Assembly (NCBI GenBank): GCA_963710175.1
Contig: CAVPZC010000002.1
Coordinates: 496,001 to 560,000 of the forward strand
Source: Phormidesmis sp963710175
GTDB lineage: Bacteria > Cyanobacteriota > Cyanobacteriia > Phormidesmidales > Phormidesmidaceae
Length of the DNA: 64,000 bases
Direction of reading: 5' to 3'
Positions within the stretch are counted from its first letter, which is position 1. The number at the start of each line of letters is the position of its first letter. The notes under the pieces were generated by a model, which worked only from the letters and a program-made list of their open reading frames with translations, was not told where the DNA came from and made no database searches. A program made the translations under genes and the position numbers. Shown one piece after another: positions 32,954 through 41,671 of the stretch.

Positions 32954-35419
32954 ATGATTGCCATTCAGCCACAGTCTCGTCAGCTCCTTGGGGTAAATCA
33001 GCAGGCTTATCAGTCGCTCAAAGCGGCCATGAGCTTAAATCTTCGCCGTCAGCTGCTGATTGCGGTATGTGACAGTGCGGCGATGCAAACCCAGCTGGCT
33101 ACTCAGCTCCAGCATGATTTGGCTAGCGGCTCGGCGATCGCTAGCACTACAGCCGCCATCCCCGCAGGAGAACGGGCGGACACGGGCGGTGCCAGAAACA
33201 CTGCCAGAGATAGCGCCAAAGATAAAGGGCTAGACGAATGGTCGCAAATCAGCTCGCTAGCTGACCTCTCCAGGCAAGGGCGATCGCTAAAGCAGCTTCA
33301 GTTTGACCCTGAGGACGGTAACTTGCCCAAGCAGGTGGCCCGCTGGATTCAGCAGACGATGCTAGCAGAAGGCGTGCCTGGTTTACAGGTGCTAGGCATT
33401 GAGCAGATGACCCAGCAGCCAGCAATTACTCAAAATCACTTCTTGCGATCGCTCGAAAAAGTCGAAGCGCTCCTACCCAGGCTCAATACCAGTTTGCTGG
33501 TGTGGGTAACATGGCCATGGCTGCGCACAATTCAGCAGTCGGCCCCAACGTTTTGGAACTGGCGCAGCGGCGTTTTTGAATTTGTCAGCGATCCGACCCC
33601 GCCTCGGCAGGAGCAGCTGCCTGTAGGCGAGCCTGCTGCACTTGAATTAGACCGTGAATTGGATCATGAATTAGACCGTGAAGCACATACCTGGAGCGCC
33701 TCAGCTCTTAGCACTGACTCCGACACTAGCCTCTATCAGGCAGCGAGCAATCTCTACGGTGAGATAGATGGTGAGGTAGATGGCGAGGCGAGCGACAGCG
33801 ACTTAATCCTGACTGTGGCGGTAGAACCGCTTCAGCATGACCGGCATTCCCTCAATAGAGATGCTCTCAGTGAAGCTGTAAAGACTGAAGATGTCAAAGC
33901 AACTGCTGGCCCTGACGATCTGATTGGCCGACCGAATCGCGAAACGAGCAATCCCGATCTCACTGAAATCGGCAATCCCGATATGGATCGCCGCATTATT
34001 ACGACGGCAGGCTCTAAGGCGGCAGGCGGACTGCACTCTATTGTCAGCAAGGGTATTAACGCTAGCGCTAGGACGGCAGACCGTTCGGAGGACAGTGCCG
34101 TTGGGCCTGTAGAGGGTGCGCTTTCATCGTCGGTAGGTTTGGCAGGGGAGCAGAAGGCAGGAGAGCAGAAGACAGGAGAGCAGGAGACAGGAGGGCAGAA
34201 GGCAGAGGAGCAGAAGGCAGGCGGGCGGAAGGAGCGAGAGGGGAGCAGTAGACGGAAGACTGCGGATGACTATTTTGCGGTGGGCTATGTTTATCGCAAT
34301 CGGATAGAGGCAGGAGAGCGGGGGCTAGCGCTGATCGAACCGGCGATCGCGGCTTACGAAGGGGGGCTTCGCTGTCTAAGTAGGCCTTATCCGCTGCCTT
34401 ATGCAGAGTGGAGCAGCAGCCTCAATGACCTGGGCACGCTTTACTGGCTCAAGGCACAGCAGCTCACAGACCCGCAGCAGTCCGTAGACTGCATGACTCA
34501 CAGCATCACCCTCTACCAAGAGGCTCTCACCAGAACAGACCCACAGCAGCCTTCTAGCCTTGCCGAGCAGCTCTACAGCAATATTGGCGCGGTCTATAGT
34601 TTGCTGGCCACTTATGAGGAACCGGTAGACTATCTGGAGCAGGCCGCGATCGCCTACAGTCAGGCGCTAGAGCTGTCCTCCGAAGGAGTGCAGGAGGACG
34701 CCATCTTGCAAAATAGCCTGGGATCGGTCTACTGGAAGCTCTCTCACTACGATTCGGCACAGCCTAATCTGTACCGGGCGATCACTGCTTATAAGGCCGC
34801 TAGTGCGGGCTATCGTTCAGACCAGCAGCCGCTAGACTATGCGGCTGTGCAAAACAATCTGGGTATCAGCTACTGGAGCCTGGCTAAGCACGAGCAGACT
34901 CAGGGTTTGCTAAAGCAGGCGATCGCCGCCTACAGCGATGCGCTCAAGTACCGCACCCCAGAAGTAGATCCGGCAGCTTGCGCCACTACCTACAACAACT
35001 TAGCCCTGGCCTACTGGGATTTGTCCAAAACCGGCGACCTCTATCTCGATCAAAAGCTGCGCTACCAGAGAAATGCCATCATCGCCTTTGAAGCGGCACT
35101 CAACATTAGCCAGGCAACCGATACGCTCAGCAAAATGGACAGCGCCGCCATCTATCACTGCCTGGGCGATGTCCATGCACAAATGGCCGAAACCGCACCT
35201 TCCCTACCCGAAATCGCGGAGAGTTTGCAAAAATCGCTCTACAGCTATCTCCAAGCGATTGACGGCCTCGCGGCTGGCTCGCCGGCCTATCAGGGTCGCT
35301 TGGCGGCGATTATTACCAATCTGCGAGCACATTACAATCAGCTGGGGCTCGCTGGTCAGCAGGCCGCCCTCAACACCGTGCCGCCAGCGCTGCTTTCTCA
35401 AGTGATGATGTCTCTGTGA
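32954..35419 (+). CDS. TPR protein with conserved cyanobacterial N-terminal domain
   Basis: 821 residues. Residues 1-200 (SLKAAMSLNLRRQLLIAVCD, then LPRLNTSLLVWVTWPWLRTI) form an alpha/beta domain seen at the head of several cyanobacterial TPR proteins, resembling an inactive P-loop fold. Residues 230-430 are low-complexity acidic linker with EL/DREL and GEIDGEVDGE repeats and a 5-residue repeat from about 397 on. From about 435 (YFAVGYVYRNRIEAGERGLA) to 800 there are some eight TPR-like units with recurrent NNLGxxYW and YxxAL patterns. Likely a scaffold. No enzymatic motif is seen. Confidence 0.85.
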   Translation: MIAIQPQSRQLLGVNQQAYQSLKAAMSLNLRRQLLIAVCDSAAMQTQLATQLQHDLASGSAIASTTAAIPAGERADTGGARNTARDSAKDKGLDEWSQISSLADLSRQGRSLKQLQFDPEDGNLPKQVARWIQQTMLAEGVPGLQVLGIEQMTQQPAITQNHFLRSLEKVEALLPRLNTSLLVWVTWPWLRTIQQSAPTFWNWRSGVFEFVSDPTPPRQEQLPVGEPAALELDRELDHELDREAHTWSASALSTDSDTSLYQAASNLYGEIDGEVDGEASDSDLILTVAVEPLQHDRHSLNRDALSEAVKTEDVKATAGPDDLIGRPNRETSNPDLTEIGNPDMDRRIITTAGSKAAGGLHSIVSKGINASARTADRSEDSAVGPVEGALSSSVGLAGEQKAGEQKTGEQETGGQKAEEQKAGGRKEREGSSRRKTADDYFAVGYVYRNRIEAGERGLALIEPAIAAYEGGLRCLSRPYPLPYAEWSSSLNDLGTLYWLKAQQLTDPQQSVDCMTHSITLYQEALTRTDPQQPSSLAEQLYSNIGAVYSLLATYEEPVDYLEQAAIAYSQALELSSEGVQEDAILQNSLGSVYWKLSHYDSAQPNLYRAITAYKAASAGYRSDQQPLDYAAVQNNLGISYWSLAKHEQTQGLLKQAIAAYSDALKYRTPEVDPAACATTYNNLALAYWDLSKTGDLYLDQKLRYQRNAIIAFEAALNISQATDTLSKMDSAAIYHCLGDVHAQMAETAPSLPEIAESLQKSLYSYLQAIDGLAAGSPAYQGRLAAIITNLRAHYNQLGLAGQQAALNTVPPALLSQVMMSL
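34142..34231 (+). repeat. 15-base tandem repeat inside TPR gene (six copies)
   Basis: Six consecutive copies of a 15-base purine-rich unit close to GCAGGAGAGCAGAAG, encoding variants of the pentapeptide AGEQK (AGEQK, AGEQK, TGEQE, TGGQK, AEEQK, AGGRK). In-frame by length, so the gene tolerates copy-number change. A related purine-rich tract is at 36724-36770. Confidence 0.85.
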
Positions 35420-35497
35420 CATATCGTTTGGGGCATAGGTTTTAAGTGAGCTTGCGATAGGCTAGAGAGGTCTCTGCATATATTAAGTAACCTCGAT

Positions 35498-36391
35498 ATG
35501 CCTCTTCTGATTGTCGCGGCGATTGTTATTGCTTTTTTAGCGATCGCCTTTGCCCTAGTCAATAACCAGCCAGTCATCATCAATTTTGTGATGGCACAAA
35601 TCTCTGGCTCGCTGGCGCTGGTCCTCCTCTCTACGCTGGCGATTGGCGTGCTGATTGGCCTGCTGGTGCTCATCCCAACGCTGATCAAGAGAGGCTGGCG
35701 GGTTTCACGCGCCAAAAGGCAAACCGCCGAGCTAGAAGAGCAGCTTTCTGGGCGCGATCGCGATCTCACCAATCAGGGTCGCAACACCGACCGGCTGCGC
35801 CAGAGTCATGAAAATTTGCTGCTAGCACTCAACTTAACCGACTCAGGGACTGGCCTGCTCGATGCCAAAGTACTCCCTCAGACCCTGTCAGCCTTGATTA
35901 AGCAGATGAAGCTACAGCCAGGCAACCCCCAGTTCAATGCCATTGGCCTGCTGATTGTCGATGCCAAGCGACAGCAGCCCATCGGCGCTGTTGAGACAAC
36001 TGCCCGGCAAAACGCTCAGCTCGACCAGGCGATCGCCAACGTGATTCGCCAGAGCGTCACCCTCGATACCTGGCTCTACTGCGATAGTCGTGACGAGAAC
36101 GGCGCACAGTTTATGTGCGTGCTCACCGGTATGGATAAGACCGGGCTCAGGCAGTACGGCGAAACCCTTCAGGCCGCGCTCACAGAGCAACCGCTAACCC
36201 TGCCCGACGACTCAGTAGTCGCCGTAGATGCCAAAGTAGGCGGCGCGATCGCCGACCAAAATCACCATACCAACCGCGAACAAATCATCATTGACAAAGC
36301 TTATCAAGCCCTCGCCGAAGCCGGTAAGCACTCCCTTAACCCGATGAAGGGCAGCAGCCCCGTCAAAATTGTTCAGGTTACCGACGCTTAA
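35498..36391 (+). CDS. LapA-domain membrane protein with degenerate GGDEF-like domain
   Basis: 297 residues. Two transmembrane helices at about 3-22 and 37-62 with VNNQPVIINFVMAQISGSLA between them, the LapA (DUF1049) plan. A coiled coil follows (RAKRQTAELEEQLSGRDRDL). The C-terminal 190 residues resemble a diguanylate-cyclase fold in outline (IGLLIVDAKRQQPIG, FMCVLTGMD, VGGAIADQ, IIDKAYQALAEAGK), but the GGDEF loop is missing, so it should not make c-di-GMP. It may be a membrane-anchored sensory or structural protein. Convergent with secG. Confidence 0.75.
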   Translation: MPLLIVAAIVIAFLAIAFALVNNQPVIINFVMAQISGSLALVLLSTLAIGVLIGLLVLIPTLIKRGWRVSRAKRQTAELEEQLSGRDRDLTNQGRNTDRLRQSHENLLLALNLTDSGTGLLDAKVLPQTLSALIKQMKLQPGNPQFNAIGLLIVDAKRQQPIGAVETTARQNAQLDQAIANVIRQSVTLDTWLYCDSRDENGAQFMCVLTGMDKTGLRQYGETLQAALTEQPLTLPDDSVVAVDAKVGGAIADQNHHTNREQIIIDKAYQALAEAGKHSLNPMKGSSPVKIVQVTDA

Positions 36392-36423
36392 CGCGCTACA
36401 GACCACCGGTCTGGTACGACGGG

Positions 36424-36663
36424 CTACTGCGGTGCTGCCGTCAACCAGCCACCGCTGATAACGACCGTCAGCGCCATAAAGACAATTGTGAGTAGCCAGG
36501 TCGCACGGTTAAGTGTTTCTTCAGCGCTCTTGGTACTCGTAAAGAGCTGCGCTTGACCGCCCAAAGCGCCTAGCCCATCACCCTTGGGACTGTGCAGCAG
36601 CACCAAAACACAAACGCCGACCGCAGCGATCGCCCAAACAACCTTAACAACTGTAACTACCAT
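36424..36663 (-). CDS. secG: Preprotein translocase subunit SecG
   Basis: 79 residues with two transmembrane helices (about 5-23 and 55-73) joined by a loop with LLHSPKGDGLGALGGQAQLF, the conserved SecG segment. It assists SecYEG-dependent export at the inner or thylakoid membrane. It lies 107 bases downstream of gpmI in the same direction, an arrangement common in cyanobacteria. A short inverted repeat CAGACC/GGTCTG sits at about 36399-36413, between it and the convergent LapA-domain gene. Confidence 0.93.
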   Translation of the reverse strand: MVVTVVKVVWAIAAVGVCVLVLLHSPKGDGLGALGGQAQLFTSTKSAEETLNRATWLLTIVFMALTVVISGGWLTAAPQ

Positions 36664-36723
36664 GCAAATTCTTCCACTAGGCCCAAGCTAGGCCCCAACT
36701 GGTTACTTACCCCATCCTATCGC

Positions 36724-36770
36724 GCCTCTCGTCTCCTGTCTCCTGCCTTCTGTTTCCTGCTCCCTATTTC
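36724..36770. repeat. Purine-strand short repeat between gpmI and secG
   Basis: On the minus strand this reads as repeating AGGAGACAGG/GCAGAAGGC-type units (plus strand: ctcctgtctcctgccttctg). The units match the six-copy 15-base repeat inside the TPR gene at 34142-34231. It abuts the gpmI stop codon. Confidence 0.55.
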
Positions 36771-38375
36771 CTACCGCTGCAAAGAAACCTTCACCGGCGA
36801 CCGGCTAGACTTATAGTCAGCCTGCGGCTGCACAATCATCGGCTGACCGGTCATATCAGACGGAATCGGCAGCTGTAAAATCTGCAAGATCGTCGGCGCG
36901 ACATCGGCCAAGCAGCCCCCTTCACGCAGCTCCACCTCACCGCCGTGACCTGGAATTTTCAGCCCCTCGCCCTCTACTAAAATGAACGGCACCGGATTAG
37001 TGGTGTGGGCTGTCCAGGGCCTACCCTGCTCGTCATGCATATACTCCGCGTTGCCGTGGTCAGCAATGATCAAAGCGGTGCCCCCGGCCCGAGCGATGGC
37101 TTCGAGCAGCCTACCTACTTCGTGGTCAACCTCTTCTAGGGCGCTGATGGTGGCATCCATTTTACCCGTATGCCCAACCATATCTGGATTGGCGTAGTTC
37201 ATCACCACCAGAGAATATTTGCGCTTGTCTATGGCGGCGATCGCCGCATCGGTCACCCTGATCGCCGACATCTTAGGGGCCTTATCGTAAGTTGCCACCA
37301 TCGGGCTCGGCACCAGCTCCCGGTCTTCACCAGGTAGCGGCTCTTCTAGCCCGCCGTTAAAGAAATAGGTAACGTGGGCATATTTTTCAGTCTCAGCGGT
37401 GCGAAACTGCTTGAGGTTATGCTGGGCAATCACTTCACCCAACATGTTGTCCAGGCTCTGAGGCGTAAAAGCCACGCCCACCGACAGACTTGAGTCATAT
37501 TGGGTCATGGTGACAAAGGTCAGCGGCAAAATCGGGTCGCGCGTAAACCCGGCAAACTCACGCTTGACAAAAGCCTGAGTCAGCTGACGAGCCCGATCAG
37601 GGCGGAAGTTAAAAAAGATCACGCCATCGCCTGCCTCTATAGCCCCCGGTGATAGGCGAACAGGTTCAATAAATTCGTCGTTGATCCCGTTGTCGTAAGA
37701 GGTCTGCAAAGCTTCCAGCGCCGAAGTACCCACACCCTCGCCGTCTTCTGTCATCACTCGGTATGCTTTTTCGATCCGCTCCCAACGGTTGTCGCGGTCC
37801 ATGGCATAGTAGCGACCGCTTAGAGTGACCAGCTGGCCGACCCCCAGCTGGTCAACCGCGTCCTGAAGCTTTTGCAGCGCAAACTGACCGTCGGTAGGCT
37901 TGGTGTCGCGCCCGTCCGTAATCACATGCACACACACTTCTGAAAGGTCTTGGGCTTTGGCCATCTCTAGCAGGCCCACTAAATGGCTGAGATGAGAATG
38001 CACGCCGCCATCTGAGCACAGCCCTACCAAATGCAGCTTAGTGCCCGCGTAGCGAACCTTCTGGCACACCTCAAGCAGGGCCGGATTCTCCTGGATGGTT
38101 CGAGTCTCCACCGCATCTGAAATCCTGACTAGCTCCTGAGGCACGACCCGCCCCGCCCCGATATTCAGGTGTCCCACCTCGGAGTTTCCCATCTGGCCCT
38201 GAGGCAATCCCACATCTTTACCAGAAGTATTAATGGTGGTGCGGGGATAGGTTGCCCACAGGCTGTCAATCACCGGCGTTTGGGCCTGGCTAATTGCATT
38301 GCCACTGCTGTCTTCTCGGCATCCCCACCCGTCTAAAATGACGAGCACCATCGGAGAAATAGGCGAGTCTGCCAT
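36771..38375 (-). CDS. gpmI: 2,3-bisphosphoglycerate-independent phosphoglycerate mutase
   Basis: 534 residues, normal length. Interconverts 3- and 2-phosphoglycerate in glycolysis and in the exit from the Calvin cycle, using two Mn ions. The alkaline-phosphatase-like metal site begins with Asp 15 (VILDGWGCRE), and the phosphoserine is Ser 65 in QMGNSEVGH. Further ligands appear in NYANPDMVGHTG and LIIADHGNAEYM. RPDRARQL is the substrate-binding Arg motif. First gene of a probable gpmI-secG unit. Confidence 0.97.
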   Translation of the reverse strand: MADSPISPMVLVILDGWGCREDSSGNAISQAQTPVIDSLWATYPRTTINTSGKDVGLPQGQMGNSEVGHLNIGAGRVVPQELVRISDAVETRTIQENPALLEVCQKVRYAGTKLHLVGLCSDGGVHSHLSHLVGLLEMAKAQDLSEVCVHVITDGRDTKPTDGQFALQKLQDAVDQLGVGQLVTLSGRYYAMDRDNRWERIEKAYRVMTEDGEGVGTSALEALQTSYDNGINDEFIEPVRLSPGAIEAGDGVIFFNFRPDRARQLTQAFVKREFAGFTRDPILPLTFVTMTQYDSSLSVGVAFTPQSLDNMLGEVIAQHNLKQFRTAETEKYAHVTYFFNGGLEEPLPGEDRELVPSPMVATYDKAPKMSAIRVTDAAIAAIDKRKYSLVVMNYANPDMVGHTGKMDATISALEEVDHEVGRLLEAIARAGGTALIIADHGNAEYMHDEQGRPWTAHTTNPVPFILVEGEGLKIPGHGGEVELREGGCLADVAPTILQILQLPIPSDMTGQPMIVQPQADYKSSRSPVKVSLQR

Positions 38376-38977
38376 ACCAGAAAATCCTCTACGATTTGCA
38401 ACAGTTCGGAAATGCTTTGAATAGGGTCTGCTCAGCGCTGTCTAGCAACTTCCCCAGGCAGCGACTGCTTTACAGAATTAAAATAATCAATGCCAATAGC
38501 TGGGCTCTGCGGCTGACAGTATTTCTATCGGGGCTGATTTCCCGTAGGGTTAGCTCTGATAGTCTCATTTTAAAAAGTATCTCAATACCGCTGTACTCGC
38601 CGATCTATATCAGCTTGCCATCAATCGGCTTGCCAGAGATTAATTGCCTTTAAGGTCGGCGACTGAGCCTGCAAACCTACATTCAGAATTTTAAACTAAA
38701 TTAACCCATGATTGAAGCACTAAAGTAGCGCCACCCTCTGGGGTATTAAGACAAGAATTTTAGGCTTTTTAATTAGAGGTTTTTATAGCGGCGATCACTT
38801 TCAGAGGAACTTTGCAGCCGACATGCGATTCGACAAGGTAGCTAACTAATTATTTAGCATGACTCACTCCTAAAATAAAGCGCGGTTTGGCGTCTCTCTC
38901 AAAATTTCATGTCTGAAGCAGCAGGCTAGCGCGGCAGTCTGACCATCGATTCTAACCATTGGGTTAGGGTGAACGCC
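38376..38977. other. 600-base intergenic region, no gene seen
   Basis: Between gpmI and the ABC-F gene, both leftward. AT-rich, especially 38540-38900. An 85-codon frame at 38396-38653 has no ribosome site and an unnatural composition, so I do not call it. It probably contains the gpmI promoter and the end of the ABC-F transcript, but no hexamers or terminator stand out. Confidence 0.4.
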
Positions 38978-40699
38978 TCAGCTCGCCCCTTTAGCTGAGG
39001 CTTTAGTCCGGCGCTGATCCCGCTGCTTTTGCCGTTTGGCGGCAGTCTTGGCCGCTTTTTCCGCTTCGATTTTTTCTAATCTGGCGCGCTCTTTTTCCTC
39101 AGCAACTTTATCGATATAGTAGCGATAGTCGCCCCGGTACAGGCGTAGCTCTCCCTCTCGAATTTCGACAATTTTGTTGGCGACTTGAGAGACGAAATAG
39201 CGGTCGTGAGACACAATCAGGGCGGTGCCATCGTAGGCTTTGAGAGCGTTTTCCAGCATTTCTTTGGCGGGAATATCCAGATGATTGGTGGGCTCGTCCA
39301 AGATCAGCAGGTTGGCGGGCTGAAGTAGCATCTTGGCCAAGGCTAGCCGGGCTTTTTCGCCACCGCTGAGGGCTTCTACCTTTTTGAAGGCCGCTTCGCC
39401 GCTGAATAAAAACCGGCCTAGCAGCGTGCGCACTTCTTCGTTTTTCCAGTCGGGCACTTCATCGTGAATGGTGCCAATCACCGTTTTAGAGAGATCTAGC
39501 GCCTCCGCCTGGTTTTGCTCAAAGTAGCCGGGGATCACGTTGTGCGCACCCAGCTCGACTGTGCCATCGTCGGGAGGCTCGCTGCCGATAATCAGCCGTA
39601 GCAGGGTTGATTTACCCGCACCGTTAGGACCGACAAAGGCAATGCGATCGCCCCGCTCAATCTCTAAGCCTGCCCCCAAAAATAGAATCTTATCGCCGTA
39701 GGTGAGGCTCATATCGGTAATTGTGACCACTTCTCTACCGCTGCGAGGGGCCGGCGGGAACTTAAACTGTAGCCCCCTCAGGTCAGCCGTCGGGGCTTCA
39801 ACTCGTTCGATTTTGGCCAGCTGCTTTTCTCGGCTTTTGGCCTGGGTGCTGCGGGTGGCACTGGCGCGAAACTTCTCGACAAAGGCCTGCTGTTTGGACA
39901 GTTCTTTTTGCTGGCGTTCGTAGGTGCTCTGCTGAGCGACTTTGCTTTCTTCCTTTTGGGCTAAGTAGGCGCTGTAGTTACCCAGGTAGGTGGTTGAGAC
40001 GCCCCGTTCAGTTTCAACTATAGACGTGCACAGCCGATCTAAAAACTCCCGGTCATGCGAGACAATCACCATCGGAATGGTCAGCCCTTTGAGATAGGTC
40101 TCCAGCCACTCGATGGTTTCCAAGTCTAAGTGGTTGGTTGGCTCGTCCAGCAGCAGCAGATCGGGTGATTGTAGGAGCACTTTGCCCAGTCCCATGCGCA
40201 TTTGCCAGCCGCCACTGTAGGAGCTGACCAGGCGATCGCCCGCATCGCTCTCAAAGCCTATCTCAGGCAATATCTTTTCGATCCTGGCCTCTAGTCCATA
40301 GCCATCTAGCGCTTCAAACTGACGCTGCTGCTTGTCGAGCCGGTTAATCAGCTTATCTAGCTGTTTGGGATCAGCGCTCTCCATTTGCTTAGGAATATCG
40401 TTGAGCGTCTGCTGAATTTTATTGGCCTCGGCGAAAACCGTCCAAAATTCTTCTCTGACCGTCCGCCGGGGGTCAACCTCAAACTCCTGGTTGAGCGCGG
40501 CAATATGCAGCTCGTTGGGTCGAATAATTGAGCCAGTGGTCGGCTCCACTTCGCCTAAAATAATTTTCAGCTGGGTCGATTTGCCTGCGCCATTCACCCC
40601 CACTAAGCCAACCCGTTCGCCGGGTTTGACCTCCCAGTTAATATCTTTGAGGACTTCTCCAGTGGGATAGATTTTACTGATGTTTTCAAGGCGCAGCAT
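38978..40699 (-). CDS. ABC-F family ATPase
   Basis: 573 residues from the ATG at 40699, which has AAGGAG 8 bases upstream; a TTG two codons earlier is too near that site. Two ABC cassettes in one chain and no membrane part. First: GVNGAGKST, a signature altered to SYSGGWQ, LLLLDEPTNHLD. Second: GPNGAGKST, LSGGEKAR, LLILDEPTNHLD. Between them lies the P-site linker of charged helices (SKQQAFVEKFRASATRS). ABC-F proteins act on the ribosome as translation factors. The basic C-terminal coiled tail (EAEKAAKTAAKRQKQRDQRR) suggests the Uup/YdiF-like branch. Confidence 0.93.
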   Translation of the reverse strand: MLRLENISKIYPTGEVLKDINWEVKPGERVGLVGVNGAGKSTQLKIILGEVEPTTGSIIRPNELHIAALNQEFEVDPRRTVREEFWTVFAEANKIQQTLNDIPKQMESADPKQLDKLINRLDKQQRQFEALDGYGLEARIEKILPEIGFESDAGDRLVSSYSGGWQMRMGLGKVLLQSPDLLLLDEPTNHLDLETIEWLETYLKGLTIPMVIVSHDREFLDRLCTSIVETERGVSTTYLGNYSAYLAQKEESKVAQQSTYERQQKELSKQQAFVEKFRASATRSTQAKSREKQLAKIERVEAPTADLRGLQFKFPPAPRSGREVVTITDMSLTYGDKILFLGAGLEIERGDRIAFVGPNGAGKSTLLRLIIGSEPPDDGTVELGAHNVIPGYFEQNQAEALDLSKTVIGTIHDEVPDWKNEEVRTLLGRFLFSGEAAFKKVEALSGGEKARLALAKMLLQPANLLILDEPTNHLDIPAKEMLENALKAYDGTALIVSHDRYFVSQVANKIVEIREGELRLYRGDYRYYIDKVAEEKERARLEKIEAEKAAKTAAKRQKQRDQRRTKASAKGAS

Positions 40700-40961
40700 A
40701 GACAAAGCTCCTTAGTGGCTCTCTAGAGGGTAGTTCCCTAGTGGTGATAAGTAGTGAAAATAACCCGCTAAGGGGAAAGACCTGGGAAGATAGCGGATCT
40801 TAGGCGGGTCGCTAGTTCAGTAACTTACGAATACAAGTTTTGCAGTATCTTAACAAAAATGTAACAAAAAGCGGGGGCTGAGCATTTCTGTATAATTGTC
40901 AGGAGTGACCGGTCAGACGCGGTCAGCTTAAGATATTTGCTAGTGCTGCTTTGAGTCACTC

Positions 40962-41633
40962 ATGAGTTCAACCTCGCCGCTGCCGCGCCTTATGCCCTTT
41001 TTGCCGCCTGTTTTGAAGTCTGTTTTGAGTGGGTTTGGCGTTGCTGCCACGATGCTGACTTTCTCTGTACCGGCTATAGCCCAGACGCTTACTTTACCAA
41101 CCGAATCACCTGCACTTCCGGCTGAGTCGCCAGATATTTCTGCGCCAGAGCCAGCCAATGAGCTAGACAACCTCGACGCTGCTATCGCTAATTACTCAGA
41201 CGAGGCGATTTCTATCGACTATCCGGCCACCTGGCAAATTGCAGTAGAAGACGATAGTTTGACGATTACCAACCTGCCCGACACTGAGACCAACTTAGTG
41301 GCGACGCAGGTGTTCCAGATAGACGCGCCGCCCGGCCCCCTGGTCAATGCCAATATCGACAGCTTTCTTGAAGAGGGATCGACGGTTGGCCGCTATCGTA
41401 CAATCACCGTCGATGGCCAGTCTGCCCTGGTAATGTGGCTTGCTGATCGCCCAGATCCGTTGAACCGGGCGATCGCTACATTCATTGGCTACGGCGATGA
41501 GACAGTTTTTCTCTTTAGCCGCTACTCCGATACCAATGACGCGGCTGAAGCAGAGATCTTGCGCCTGCACACCTCTTTTTCTAACTTGGCTGCTCACAGC
41601 TCAGCGCCAGACGCAGCTCCCATTGGCAATTAG
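40962..41633 (+). CDS. Exported protein with PsbP-like domain outline, unknown function
   Basis: 223 residues. A long signal peptide: basic start, hydrophobic core FGVAATMLTFSVPAIA and cleavage at AIA-Q near residue 41. An acidic Pro-rich spacer follows. The mature domain (ISIDYPATWQIAVEDDSLTI, then SALVMWLADRPD and FIGYGDETVFLFSRYS) has the pattern of the PsbP/MOG1-like fold: Y-P-x-x-W-x-I near the start and alternating strands. Likely periplasmic or lumenal. Promoter cues upstream are TATAAT at 40891-40896 and a perfect TGACCGGTCA palindrome at 40906-40915. Confidence 0.7.
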   Translation: MSSTSPLPRLMPFLPPVLKSVLSGFGVAATMLTFSVPAIAQTLTLPTESPALPAESPDISAPEPANELDNLDAAIANYSDEAISIDYPATWQIAVEDDSLTITNLPDTETNLVATQVFQIDAPPGPLVNANIDSFLEEGSTVGRYRTITVDGQSALVMWLADRPDPLNRAIATFIGYGDETVFLFSRYSDTNDAAEAEILRLHTSFSNLAAHSSAPDAAPIGN

Positions 41634-41671
41634 CGCAGTGAGCCTTGCAAATGAGACTATACCTGGTAGGG

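Noticed and set aside
38396..38653. 85-codon ORF between gpmI and the ABC-F gene
   Set aside because: No ribosome site, no domain, and composition unlike neighbours; AT-rich spacer.
40906..40915. TGACCGGTCA palindrome as a LexA or Fur-type operator
   Set aside because: It is perfect but only 10 bases and fits no operator consensus that I know; mentioned only as a cue in the gene entry.
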